Assembly (NCBI RefSeq): GCF_000524195.1
Contig: NW_020170386.1
Location: forward strand, 830,105 to 894,104
DNA length: 64,000 nucleotides
Source: Echinococcus granulosus
Taxonomy: Eukaryota > Platyhelminthes > Cestoda > Cyclophyllidea > Taeniidae
Reading direction: 5' to 3'
In this document: in pieces, positions 13,709-24,574 of the stretch
Layout of the letters: every line of letters begins with the position of its first letter
How positions within the stretch are numbered: position 1 is the stretch's first letter
Notes under the pieces: model-generated
What the model was told of the DNA's origin: nothing
The model's input: the letters and a program-made list of their open reading frames with translations, nothing else
Database searches by the model: none
Position numbers and translations under genes: made by a program

Positions 13709-14473
13709 TTATATGTACATTTGGTCGAAGTTCTGTGGTACTGCCTTGCTGAATGCATGATCAGGGAGAATGAAAGATCGCAACCCCTCAATTGCTCCAA
13801 GAATGGGGGATATCACAGGGAAGATGTCACTTTTGGCAAGGGAGGCACGTAGATTTTCGTAGTAGATGATGAGGATACAAGCTGGAAGTGAATAGTAGAT
13901 GCAATGCGCCATGATGGGGGCCGCAAATCCGGCGACAATGTTTGGCGGTTCGAGCGGCTTAATATCAGGATAGCACAAGCCAGAAGCTCGTGGGGTTTTA
14001 AGTTCGCGGATAAAGGGCGCAACAGGCTTGGAGTCACTCTGGAACTCAGAGGTTGGTGAATCAGTCAGGAGGTATATGCACGTATCCTGGTCTAGAGAAA
14101 ATGACGACAGTAAAGCGTCGACCCACTTTCCAAAACCGTAACAGGAATCGCGCTCTTGGGTATCACACAACCAAATAACGGATGATTGATCAAATATAAA
14201 CGCCGAGCAGGACATAACGACCTGGTTGGATATAGTGAGATCAATAGCCTTCACTTTTGTAGCTTTAGAAAAATCAATGTTGGCACCTAGGGCCTCGCAT
14301 TGAGTAGAACCGATTCCGATTAATAAAGCATTAACTTTGTAGTTACAACTGGTATAAAATGTAACTACAACTTCCGCTTCAGTTAACAAGTCGGTCTCAA
14401 GGTCGGAAACGTCGTCACTTCCACCCAAAGCTCTTGTAAACGCCGGAACCTTCTTCGGAAATAAAGCAGCCAT
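13709..14473 (-). CDS. PSMG1: Proteasome assembly chaperone 1 (PAC1)
   Basis: Intronless 254-residue protein. PAC1 pairs with PAC2 (PSMG2) to scaffold assembly of the 20S proteasome alpha ring in the cytosol and ER. The C-terminal half matches human PSMG1 closely in order: APFIRELKTPRASGLCYP (human PFLRALKTQNFKDS), PLEPPNIVAGFAAPIMAHC (human LEQPNIVHDLPAAVLSYC), SLPACILIIYYEN (human KIPAILYLCYTD), then PVISPILGAIEGL. The N-terminal half is divergent, with a long acidic stretch after GGSDDVSDLETDL, as usual in the family. ATG at 14473 (context AAAATGG) is the first in-frame ATG; the open frame continues five codons upstream without another. Length fits the family (human about 288). A single exon in an intron-rich window could mean a retrocopy that replaced its parent, or simple intron loss. 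Confidence 0.93.
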   Translation of the reverse strand: MAALFPKKVPAFTRALGGSDDVSDLETDLLTEAEVVVTFYTSCNYKVNALLIGIGSTQCEALGANIDFSKATKVKAIDLTISNQVVMSCSAFIFDQSSVIWLCDTQERDSCYGFGKWVDALLSSFSLDQDTCIYLLTDSPTSEFQSDSKPVAPFIRELKTPRASGLCYPDIKPLEPPNIVAGFAAPIMAHCIYYSLPACILIIYYENLRASLAKSDIFPVISPILGAIEGLRSFILPDHAFSKAVPQNFDQMYI

Positions 14474-14836
14474 TTTCAGCGCACCCAAACAGACACAACA
14501 CGTACTCCAATTCTGATGGCATCATCAGCATTATTTGCGGCTGTCAAACTGGCTAATAAAGCTTATGGTATGCAGTATTGTAGACTAAAATAGCAAGATT
14601 TTATTTATAGCCAAACCAAATTAAAGACCAGCCAAGTAAGTTCATGTTTAAGGCGGTTTAAGTTGTCATGGAAGCTCCCGAATCTGTATATAGATTCGAT
14701 GACGGCCACATTTGCCACAGAAGACTCATTGATACATTTCGGGAGGGGCTAAATGATTTTTAACGTAAACTGAAACTGAGGCATTGATTTTATAAATCTT
14801 GATATTGAGGTAGCATATGGCACGATAAGGTAGAAA
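14474..14836. other. 5' flank of PSMG1, no gene seen
   Basis: Sequence between the PSMG1 start and the LTR-like cluster. AT-rich with no convincing exon, probably promoter or 5' UTR of PSMG1 plus spacer. No motif stands out. Confidence 0.4.
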
Positions 14837-15230
14837 TGCAGCTCTTTGAGGCTTCCCTGAAGGCGGTGGGAGACAACTGTAATACGATAGTGGTTTGCCC
14901 CTTGGTAGGGGTAAGGCTCCACTTTTGGACTGTTGAATTTGCCTTCTTGTACCTCGCTGGGTGGGCTGGCCTTCGGACCATTTCAGTAGCCTAGACAACT
15001 TCTCTGCGCTGAATATATATTCTGCCCGAGTATTTTGCCTTCTTTCGTCTTCAGGGAGTCTTGGGACGCTACATAATACTTGGGCAGGACATACATATTC
15101 AACACACGGAAGGAATAGGGGGTACTGGCATGGCCCGGATACCAGCTCACCCAGCGAAAGGACAACGGCCAATACACAAAGTTGACCTTCACAAAAATCG
15201 AGAGTTATATAAACTGCCTACATATCATAC
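14837..15230 (+). mobile_element. Old, diverged LTR-like element, split by a nested copy
   Basis: Left part 14837-14877 (TGCAGCTCTTTGAGGCTTCC) matches the start of the 15308-15504 element (TGTAGCGTCTCGAGACTCCC). The match resumes right after the nested element at 15074 (ATACTTGGGCAGGACATACA, then TACTGGCATGGCCC and CAGCTCACCCAGCGA) and fades out near 15230. It is more diverged than the other copies, as expected for the older host of a nested insertion. The right end is approximate. Confidence 0.6.
14878..15073 (-). mobile_element. Solo LTR-like element, nested copy (196 bp)
   Basis: Begins TGTAATACGATAGTGG and ends GGACGCTACA on the plus strand, i.e. reverse orientation to the 15308 copy. 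It contains the family core CCTCGCTGGGTGGGCTGGCC, GAATATATATTCTGCCCGAG and CTTCAGGGAGTC. Termini are TGTA...TACA-like short inverted repeats typical of LTRs. The flanks (CAAC and TAAT) are not a duplication, but they are the two broken halves of the older element, so the insertion point is clear. Confidence 0.7.
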
Positions 15231-15307
15231 TGGCGATAATAGGTCATCTTTCAATATTTTTGTTGGCATATGCATATGGATAAAAAAGACCTAAAAAGCA
15301 ATTATAG

Positions 15308-15504
15308 TGTAGCGTCTCGAGACTCCCTGAAGACGAAAGAAGACACAATACTGGTGCAGAATATATATATTTAGCACGGAGAAGGTGTCTGGGCTACTGG
15401 CATGGCCCAAAGGCCAGCCCACCCAGCGAGGTACAAGGGGGCTAGTCCAAAGCATAAAAGTGGCGCCTCACCAGAACCGAGGGATAAACCACTATCGTAT
15501 TACA
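15308..15504 (+). mobile_element. Solo LTR-like (TRIM-type) element, 197 bp with 4-bp TSD
   Basis: Starts TGTAGCGTCTCGAGACTCCC and ends CCACTATCGTATTACA, giving TG...CA ends with a TGTA/TACA inverted repeat. It is flanked on both sides by ATAG (15304-15307 and 15505-15508), a 4-bp target site duplication. An internal TATATATA run could be the LTR promoter. No protein-coding or internal region is attached, so this is a solo LTR or an equally short non-autonomous element. Resembles the terminal-repeat retrotransposons in miniature described in taeniid tapeworms, but identity was not checked. Confidence 0.75.
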
Positions 15505-15508
15505 ATAG

Positions 15509-16593
15509 TTTCAAATTTTAATAAAAAAGGTAAGTTGTCCGAAATGCTTTTCTTATTAAACAAAGGACAAATATATCAGGGCATTATTTGCATTCTATTT
15601 GATATTTCTGTGGGATCTTTGACTCCGAACCTAACAGTTCTGTGATAATTTTATGGTTCAATATTTAAAAATACATAAATTATACGGACATGTAACGATT
15701 TGACTCTCTTTTTATAATCAGTTAACGGCGTTGGCATTTTTGTCTTGACGGCATGGTCATCCGACCATGTCTATTAGCCCACAGCCCTTCTGCTCTTTAG
15801 AAGTAGATTTCCCAGAAGCGCATTTTTTACGATTTCAAAAAAGGCACGGGAAGTTACAGATATTTGCGTCAATGAAGAGCATTCAATGAAAGACTACCAA
15901 AGTGAAGAAGTGGCCAGCGTATTCCCACAAAAGCTAACTCGGTGCGTTCCATATGGTAAACTTATGAGCAAATATGCAGTAATAAAACAGATTGTTTACG
16001 AGGCGCGTGCCTTGTTTATCTCCTCTTCCTTGGATTTTGACATTTGGTGCCTAGTGCATGTGGGAGTGGACACCACCTCAGGGAGATTTGACTATGGGGC
16101 TCTCCCTAGGCTTGGCTGATGTTGAGCCCTCCTCAGTCACGGGGTTGGATTCAACCGCCTTCCATCTCTCTGAAAGGAATATTTGAAGAATACAAGTATT
16201 GCAATATACAACATTTAATACGTAAAACTTTAAAGGTGTTTGTAATTTTCACGCGAAGGCAGATAATAGTTTAAGAATTGCGATTCATTGAATTGGCCAT
16301 AGAAGCAGACTATTTTTGTGGTCAATGTTCAGTGTTCAAAACAGAAAATGAAGAACGGGACTGAAAATCTATTACTGATTTTATTGGATTCACTAATGAA
16401 AGTTAAATTTGGATGCAAATGAAAAATTCATGCTTTCGTCATTGAATTTTGGGATATTTCCTACATAAAGTTTCACAATATTTGTCGGCATTTTTTCAGT
16501 AATTCTGGAAATGGATGAGTGAATGATTTATTATTTTAACATCAAACAATATCTGAATGTTTAGGTGGTAGCTTTAACTATCAATCCGCAGGA
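15509..16593. other. Spacer between LTR-like copies, no gene recognised
   Basis: AT-rich sequence. A 77-codon open frame at 15886-16119 (plus) has no recognisable domain and no supporting splice context, so it is not called. Confidence 0.35.
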
Positions 16594-16597
16594 ATAC

Positions 16598-16795
16598 TGT
16601 AACACGGTAGTGGTTTATCCCTCGGCATTGGTGAGGCGCCACTCTTGTACTTCGAATTAGCCCCCTTGTACCTCGCTGGGTGGGCTGGCCTTTTGGGCCA
16701 TGCCAATAGCCCAGACACCTTCTCCGTGCTGAATATATATATTCTGCCCGAGTATTGTGCCTTCTTTTGTCTTAAAGGAGTCACGGGACGCTACA
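16598..16795 (-). mobile_element. Solo LTR-like element, 198 bp with 4-bp TSD
   Basis: Reverse-oriented sister of the 15308-15504 element: plus-strand ends TGTAACACGGTAGTGG and GGACGCTACA, core CCTCGCTGGGTGGGCTGGCC and GAATATATATATTCTGCCCG. Perfect flanking duplication ATAC at 16594-16597 and 16796-16799. Length, ends and TSD size match the other copy, which argues for integrase-type insertion of a single family rather than a random repeat. Confidence 0.78.
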
Positions 16796-16799
16796 ATAC

Positions 16800-17786
16800 A
16801 TGTGCTAATCAAAAAGTAACAGTTCGTAAAATGCATTGTTTATTATTGGATTGATTGACCGTACAAGTTCAATAAAACTGTGGTACAAGTACTGAGTGTT
16901 TTGTTATTAAGGACTTTTTTGTACAGAAAAGTGATGCATTTTGTGGAATGCTAATTGAGATCGCAAAGACATTGCATTTGGAATGGAACAAATCACCAGT
17001 CTAACTTGAACTCCAATACGAAGTCAAAACACCCGTTTTTCCGAATCCCTCATTTCTTGATGCCAGAAACATCGTTTAAAAGCAGGAAATGCAAGTCGCT
17101 ACGATGCTGAGCGAAATGAGAGTTGATGATCTTGTCAGAAATTCGTTCCCGCGGCAAATTTACGTTCACACTCCGTGCTACATATTACCCGGCAAATATA
17201 CACTGATTATGTTCCAACAAAGTACAAGGCTAAAGTTCTAATACATTGTAATTACCGTGGTGCTTTAGAAAGTAAATAATGCAAGTTAAAGGAGCTAACA
17301 TGAATTTAAACATTGTAGAAAGACCGTTATTTTCATCATTTTATTCAGAACAGGACTTTTGGACATTGGAGATGCGCAGTTAAATTTGCTTATTCACTAC
17401 ACAATATATAAGCTTCTGAAGTAATCCAGTAAGTACGAAAACTGCCAGAACTTGCGCACTTATGAAACGACTTTCTAACGTTACATGCGACATTGTTGCG
17501 GTAAAGTTTGCCTAAATTTAAGGTGTCGATTTTATATTTCCTGAATAGGTGGTTTTTCCTTAAAGACGCTTAAGGTTTGAATTTGGCGCTTTTGTTGAAA
17601 CAAAGCCTAAAACTCATTGAATAAAATTATTGGCCATAACCTTGGCTGTGAATTTATTGGGGAGTCTACGCTGATGCTCTCGTTAGACATTAAAAAGAAT
17701 TTAGTAAAGAGTGCTCCCATCAAGACCAGAGTAAAAACATCCAGAGGCCAATTGTTGCTTTGTTTATCATTGGTACAAAACTCTAG
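16800..17786. other. Non-coding spacer
   Basis: AT-rich, with no exon-like GC or codon signal and no repeat recognised. Confidence 0.4.
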
Positions 17787-17930
17787 AATTATATTTTGGG
17801 AGATGGAAACACACTATTCTCACCAATTAAGCTCGGCATTTCATTGAGAGAATCAAACGCGGAAAAGAAGATTGGTACAAAACGTACAATTATTGAGCGT
17901 CTTGAAAATGAAGTTGTAAATTTAAAGGAG
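17787..17930 (+). other. Possible coiled-coil exon, gene unidentified
   Basis: A 48-codon open segment bounded by an acceptor (actctag at 17786) and a donor (GAG|GTAGGT at 17931), phase 0 at both ends. The translation is charged and heptad-like, ending TIIERLENEVVNLKE. The next coiled-coil-like segment at 19966 also starts in phase 0. I do not recognise the protein. In AT-rich DNA such segments can arise by chance, so confidence is low. Confidence 0.25.
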
Positions 17931-18230
17931 GTAGGTACTTGATCGACTGTTGAGGAACTGTACGCATATATTCCGTGCATGCTCCAACAACTGAAATATG
18001 GACAAAACCAGCTTAAACCTCATACCTGAAAGTATGAATTAATACAACAGGGAGACATAAAATATACTTGACCTTTTCTATATGGCCACATTTTAGACAT
18101 AATTTTATTTTAAAACTGGGCGATATAAACGCTTCTGGTGTTTGCCATTAAAGTATATTCTGAGCATATAAGTATCAGTAAATTATTAAAAGTGAAGTTT
18201 TTCTTTCTAATCAATAATCACCATCTGCAG

Positions 18231-18351
18231 TAACTGGTGCCTCTCGATCGCATTACGACACCGAAGTGATGCAGCTCTGACGCAGTTGGGCGAACTGGCT
18301 AGCAGCGTGGCGTGCCATGTGAAGGGGCTGGCGGTGGTATTGCAGAACTAG
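18231..18351 (+). other. Possible terminal exon (39 codons), gene unidentified
   Basis: Acceptor ccatctgcag at 18230, then a GC-rich open segment ending TAG at 18349. It contains LRHRSDAALTQLGELASS and has the high third-position GC seen in the real exons of this window. Entry needs phase 2, which does not fit the phase-0 donor at 17931, so the two cannot be joined as they stand. Possibly a relic or the end of another gene. Confidence 0.25.
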
Positions 18352-19965
18352 CCACACCAGCGGCGTAAAAAGTGGGGTCGTTGGACAGAGAGTGAAGGTG
18401 GGGGATCGAATTATTCACTGGAGACAGACATGAGATCAAAGGCTATAGAGAACGTGTGAGTCGGCATGCATACACCATCTGCATAATGGCAGAGCTACTC
18501 TTGTGGGCGGCCAGGGAGGCCAGCGAGACTCCGGTCAAAATAAGTCGACGGCACACAGGCCACACCTCATCGTTCTCCTCCTTTTCTTGAGGCCCTGCTC
18601 CGACCTAAGCATTCATTAACAGCGCCTACCAGGGCTATCCCCACTTATTTATAGCTGGCTCTATTTTCAGTAGCGCTTTATCCCTAAGAACACCGTTTGC
18701 GCCCCTGTGTAACTACAGTTTCATGTCGTTGTTCTTCCATGATGCCCTCTAACATGTTTCCACCCACATCGAATTTGCATTGATAAATGTGAAGCTTATG
18801 GGGAGTATAAGTGTCTCCCACCATGGATGCATTAGGATTTCCAAAGAAATTGCAAATGTTCCACGTAGACACTTTGCGTTTAAGGTAACCATAGCATCAT
18901 CTGGTAGAAATGTCAATGATATAAGTAATGTTTACTAAGTTCATTAGAAGAAACAAGTAAACGCTTATTTGTTATGATATTTTTAATTACTAAAGGAAAA
19001 CTATTTATCATAGATGCGCCTCTTAGCAGGATTTGAGTTTGTAGTTTTTGTTTAGCATTAAACTGTCCCACTTACACAGTGTCTAGCCGCAAAAGCTACT
19101 GGTGTGATCAATCACAATAAATAATGGTGGCTCGACGGTACGTCTTTAGTTCTCATCATGATTCGAAGCTATTCTGTGGTCTTTACGTCCTACTTGCAGA
19201 TAATGAACGTCGAATGGACCAGCAAGCACTGTCATGGGGTGATTGATTGTGCATAACTTTGCGAAATTGGTGTCTTTCCCAACAGAGACTACGAAATTAC
19301 TGAACTGCATAATAATGCGACGCATCTACCGCGACAAGCACAAAGTGTAACACTGCTTAACATCTTTCCCTTCGAACCAAAGTATATGCAGCCACTTCCA
19401 TTCGTATTATAAGTTCGTGCGAAACGCCAAACACATTTACGTTAAAATGAATTAAAAATTTTAATATGCAATCTAATTTGATAACTGAATCCGGCCTTGA
19501 GTCGTAGAGCTCTATATCCCCAAAAAACCCTTTTATGTTACTAAGTTTGAGTAGAGAAATTATTTCCACTAAAGCCGGGTCTAAGTTGTCGTGAGAGCTG
19601 AACCTCCATGGCGCATTTATCAATCAAACAGTAGGTTTGAAAGCAATTACAGTCATTAAAAGGATATTTTTTACAATGCTATCATGGCGCATATCGGCTA
19701 TCCTGATATTTGGTTCATTAATAAGCGCAAGATCAAATGCTGTCAGCTGTACTGTACGCTTACTTGGGATCCCACTTATTTGGCTCGCTTGGACATTGGA
19801 TATTGGTGAAAATAAACACAGAAGGTATTCTCATACTGCCTTCATTACAGACCAGTTTGTGGTCAATGCGTGGTAAACTCGACTACATTGTAACAAACAT
19901 CGATTTGAAAGCGGAACCCGAAAGACGGCATTAACCAGCCCACACTATTTTTTTTACTTATTCAG
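18352..19965. other. No gene recognised
   Basis: 18352-18620 is moderately GC-rich but broken in all frames. The rest is AT-rich. Short open frames at 19357-19623 (minus) and 19637-19876 (plus) match nothing I know and are probably chance. Confidence 0.35.
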
Positions 19966-20232
19966 GTACCTAACGAGTTGGTTTCGCTGGAAGAAGCCCA
20001 CTATCATAGGATGCTTGACCTTTGAAGGCAAACAAAGAAGCTTCATGATCATTTGCAAGGGCGAACAATCCACCCACAACAGATGGGTGGAAAAATCGTT
20101 GATTCAGCTAGAGTGGAGAATGAAGGCGGTATCTCTCATCTGAATGCTGTGTATCAACAAACCTCTAAAACCATTGCTACGGAGGGTCTCAAGGCGCATT
20201 TTAGAAACCAAATTCCTTCAGTTTCAATATGA
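19966..20232 (+). pseudogene. Decayed coiled-coil coding segment with internal stop
   Basis: Follows a good acceptor (tacttattcag at 19965). Phase 0 reading gives NELVSLEEAHYHRMLDL, then a TGA at 20023, then 68 more open codons (RQTKKLHDHLQGRTIHPQQ...) to a TGA at 20230. The same frame stays protein-like on both sides of the stop and no donor precedes it, so splicing does not explain it. Suggests a gene that has lost function; parent unidentified. The phase fits the possible exon at 17787-17930. Confidence 0.35.
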
Positions 20233-21466
20233 AAGACTGGGTGGAGTAAGCAAATTAGCATAAGTGGCCTTCTTTCTGTAGTGAACGGCTTGATGAGGTT
20301 GTGTACAGAAGTGTAACAAGAGCATTTTTGAGTCCATTTTTCTCATTGCTATTATAAATGCGCAAATGTCAAACAAACTTCACACAATATTAAATAAAGT
20401 TAACCAATTTCACAAAACTAAAAATGCCTCTGGTAGCACACCACTTTCTCGAAAACAGCGGACCACAGTTAACCCATTTAAACGTAACTTCTCAATGAAG
20501 ATGTAATTGGTGGAACAAAGGATCAGCTTATTCTTCTCGAGGATAAATGTAACGGTGAATAGTAAAGTCAGGTACCTTGTTAATCTACTAATTTGTTCCG
20601 TCATTAGTGACAGTTTGATTAGTTGTTCTCCACCGGGTATTGGAGCAAGTGGAGCCTACATTACTTGATTTATGGAAAAGAACTAGAATGTGATTTTAAA
20701 TTAATGATGGAGTATGGGAACTTATTCCTGTACTATGCATAAAAAGCGAAAAGGTGGTTATTCTCTCTCAAGGCAGATCAAAATGAAACGAGTAATCTAG
20801 GTAATCTAAAAAATAAGATTTCTGAAGGAAGCATTTTCGATAAGGACGAAAAAAGGGGAAATTTGAAACGTATTTGCAATAAAAGTTAACTCCTTTTATT
20901 GTAAGAGATTATTATCAGTGTAAGTCGTAAATGTTTACTCAAGTACAACCTATACTTTCCTTCATTCTACTGCGATCCCCTCTTCTTCATGCGTTTGCAA
21001 ATAAATGGAGACATCAAACATTTCGTGTGTCTGCTTCGTGGGAGATGTTTGTGCTCAAAATAAAAAACAGTTTTTGTTCACAATGGAGGTGAATCAACAG
21101 TGAGCTATTTCAACTGCAGTAAAAGATGTCATCTGAAATAGACCCATATGTAGCCACCATAGCGTCGGGAGTTAAATTTATGGGAACGAGCATTCAGATC
21201 TGCTGAAGAATATAGTCACTTCCACCACTCACTCTTATTGTTTCGAGGCAGGGAGGCAGCCACGTACATACATGTAAGTGAGTAGCTCATAAGCAACGAG
21301 AGCGAACACATGACTTCCACTGTATTTTAGACTGGTAAAGTCATTCAAACTTTCTGCATTTTAGGAAGGTGAGCCTAGCTTTGAAGAGTGACACCGATGA
21401 AAATGAAAATAGCCAAAGGGATAAAACTCCGCATAATGGAGCAGGTCGGGTTTAATTTTACTTTGA
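20233..21466. other. No gene recognised
   Basis: AT-rich and mostly closed in all frames. A short acidic, Asn-rich open stretch at 21365-21443 follows a tttag acceptor and might be a further fragment of the neighbouring coiled-coil relic. Confidence 0.3.
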
Positions 21467-22095
21467 TTCTGTGATTGCTCACATTTCTTGTCAAACAATC
21501 CTACTGCACAAGAAAATGCCCGTATCCATAATCAGCCAGAGTTGATGAAAATTGTTCATGACAAATATTTCCAAAGAAAATTACATCAGGAAGAGAAACT
21601 TATTGTTTGTGAAGCTGAAGTTTATCACCCCCTACTTGAATTGCAAAAGTTGTGAAGGTATTGAGTTTCTGACCAATAGCTCCTAACTTCATTGACACCT
21701 CCTTTACATGAGACAAGGATGGGCATTTTGCGGTGACCATATCCGCTAGAGTTGTCGACGAAGGGATGAGCTAAAGCGGACGCAAAGCGCATTTCAGGCT
21801 ATTGCCTAAGACACGCAATCACTTCGCAGGGCTAATTTGCTAAATCTTCATACGCTTAGTAAAGAACACCTCAAAATAAGTTTTCCCAAGATGATAGAAG
21901 TTTAAGGGTGGATAAAATGTCAACTTAAAATCGCAGCTGCTTAAAATTTAGTCGTCATCGGTAATGAACGTCCGAAGTACTTTCATTTTCATTACAGCAG
22001 AAAAAGATCAAATGAAAATGGAAGTAGAAACGCGCATTGAAGGATAAAAAAATTGCCTTGAAGATTGCCTCGAATCATCTTCTAGAAATGAATAG
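21467..22095 (+). pseudogene. Further coiled-coil-like fragments with stops
   Basis: Three successive open stretches. 21467-21655 has 62 codons with RKLHQEEKLIVCEAEVYHPL. 21708-21905 is read through two stops (TAG, TAA) with RRDELKRTQSAFQAIA and later RRANLLNLHTLSKEHLK. 21997-22095 is broken by TAA and TAG and contains AEKDQMKMEVETRIEG. All are charged and helix-like on the plus strand. They look like remains of one decayed coiled-coil gene together with 19966-20232, but the parent is not recognised. Confidence 0.3.
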
Positions 22096-22849
22096 ATGGA
22101 TAACATGTTTCCTACACATTTTATTTCATTTTAAAGGAAGAGCACAGCGTTCCTAGTGCATCGAGTGCTCCAGGCGCGCAGCGAAGCTAAAACTAACGTC
22201 ACTGTGACCCGAACATTTCTGAGTTCTAAAATCACATGCGCATTATGCAATGCTTGACGGATTTTCAGACAAAAGTAACTTGAAGATATCTTTACTAACA
22301 TGTGGTGATTTGCTCATCTGCAATAACTTGACTTTGTTTACAAGAGGAGCATTAAAACTGGATGTTATGCGTTATGGTATATTCCACTGGAGAGATGGTC
22401 GGTCGCTTCACTAATGGCCTATTCTTTGAAGTAATTTTATTGTCCTGCGCGAAAACAAATCCCATATGCCACCTAATCGCGTCCGTGAAATAAATAGAAT
22501 TTAAAGACTTATTTGCAACAAAAGCCTTCATCTGTGAAGGAGAAGCACTAGGATAGTTTCACAACCGCACACATAAAATTCTGCAATATCAATGAGCGAT
22601 TTAATGTTAGGAAGTGGTGAATTTTCCACGGAGATAAGGAGAGCATAGAGTGGAAGGAACCAAAATCCCTTGACCTACATCATAAAGACCCCGGGAACGG
22701 AGGCATAATTGTGCCGATTAAATACGACTATTTGTTGAATACTACTGGGAGATTAGATATTTATATACCTTGATTGAAACACAACCACAATCCTCAAAAC
22801 ACTGTGAATAGTTAATTTTCCGGTTTATTGAAGGAACTTAAGTCGAACT

Positions 22850-23230
22850 TGTAATTCTCGAACATAGCTAGCAGATGACGCACTTGAGCAGTCTGCAAAG
22901 CGAACCCCTAGGGGCTTACACACTCGGTACTGATTTAGTAGCTCAGCCAGTAGGCATTTTACTTGTCATGCAAATGGGCTGGCTAACCCACAGTAGGAAT
23001 TAGAAAGGCCTCATGCATCAACCCCATTGGTTGTCTCCATCTCTTTCTGAGTGGTGATCTCAACCAATCGGGTTAGTGACTGAAATGCAAGTTGGCACTA
23101 GAACAGGCTCATACACGACTAAGGCGATAAAAGCCCAAGCGGACGTGGTGCTGTACCTCCTTCCTCTCATTTGCGTCCAATAGCACTTAAACTAGCCGTC
23201 GAATAAAAGGCGTCTCTGTTTAAGGTAGTT
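22850..23230. repeat. GC-richer, possibly repeat-derived block with hairpin
   Basis: Stands out from its AT-rich surroundings. Contains an imperfect inverted repeat (CCCATTGGTTG at 23023-23033 and CAACCAATCGGG at 23061-23072), a box A-like string TAGCTCAGCCAGTAGG near 22938, a TATA-like GATAAAAG near 23126 and an AATAAA near 23202. No protein frame. Could be a degraded SINE or LTR fragment; no TSD or second copy was found in the window. Confidence 0.25.
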
Positions 23231-24574
23231 TTTACGATGAACTTTTGTGAATTTCAACCTTCAATCGTTCGCTGACATCACGACGACCTCATTTAAATTA
23301 TGGTCGTTGAAAAACTACCGGTAGGTGATATTCATTGTGGCTTGCATTGCCGCGAAATCCGATGATGTCTCTTACATTTTACACCGTTTTAATATACGAG
23401 TCGGTATTAGGAGATGGTACATAAGAATAACTTCTTTGTTTGAAATGAATTCGTTAAAAATATATGCCTTGAATTTTTTTGCATTCTAGAAAAATGCAAC
23501 TGCAAGGTACTTTAATACAATAGCAGTAGCATCTGCTCATAGTGCTACTTTTTAGTTCTGTTTAAGTGAGCCAGAACTTGTCTATGCCTTAAATCTACCC
23601 ATCGCAAAATGTGGATAAATTCATATGGGCAACACGGTTCCCAGTGATAAGATACATGAATTAAAAAAGGGAATTGAACAGAAACAGGAAATAGGGCTGG
23701 TGAGTGCTTCTTCGGTTCAATTAAAATGATTGAATGAAAGCTTGTGTCCCATGAATGCATTTGAACCTTCTTCTAAATGACCCAAGTCGTCAATAAGATT
23801 TGCCCATCAATAAAATGGACATGAATATTTAAGCAGGCTCTTTACAGATGAGCACGGTGATCGCTGATGCCGCGTCCCTTGCAACTTAACCTTATCCGCT
23901 TCTGGGGCTCAGACATGCCAAATCACGTATAACTGTCACAGTGATAGCAAATTTAGAATCGGTTTGTCTTTTCACTCAGGAAATATGTGCAGCTATCCAT
24001 TGTCCTAGCTTCACTGCTAGTCGATTTAATGGAACTTGAACTTTTTTTAATGTTTTAATGCATTTCCTCTTAAGTCTTGCCTTCAGAGTTGAATCATGAG
24101 AACCAAAATGAATTCGCGAAAAATGACTTAAAAATCTAGATCACACGTTATGATGCGGGAACCGCAAGCGAGCACCGGAAATCAACCGAGTGATGCATAG
24201 ATTTTCTTCCAAGTGGCTGTGTGCTTTGCTCGATTTAGAGTAATGTGCTTTTCCCTGAGCTTTCTTACTAACCATGATGCCTGTGAAGCGCCTAAGGATC
24301 ATCAGAATGCATTATCAATAGCAGGTTAATTGAGCGAATGAATCTTACATGGTGTAACAACCACATGGAAGGACGTTCTCACAGCCAACGAAAAGTGGGA
24401 ATTCACAGACCAATTGAAATACGCGAATTCAGCTAGACTGACATCTTGAATAATGTCTGAAAAATACAATATGATTTCAAGTTTTGATTTTTGTGTAAAA
24501 CTCGCAATGCTGTGGGGAATCCGATGGTTTGCTTTCATGGAGGAAGTGTGTGATGAGGTAACAGCAGCTTTTAA
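23231..24574. other. No gene recognised
   Basis: AT-rich spacer. The 71-codon minus frame at 23545-23760 and the 85-codon minus frame at 24326-24583 have no recognisable motif. Confidence 0.35.

Noticed and set aside
14726..15172. A 148-codon minus frame and neighbours
   Set aside because: It runs across two nested LTR-like elements in opposite orientation and has no protein similarity.
22930..23010. tRNA gene
   Set aside because: A box A-like string is present, but no box B (GGTTCRANTCC) or cloverleaf follows.
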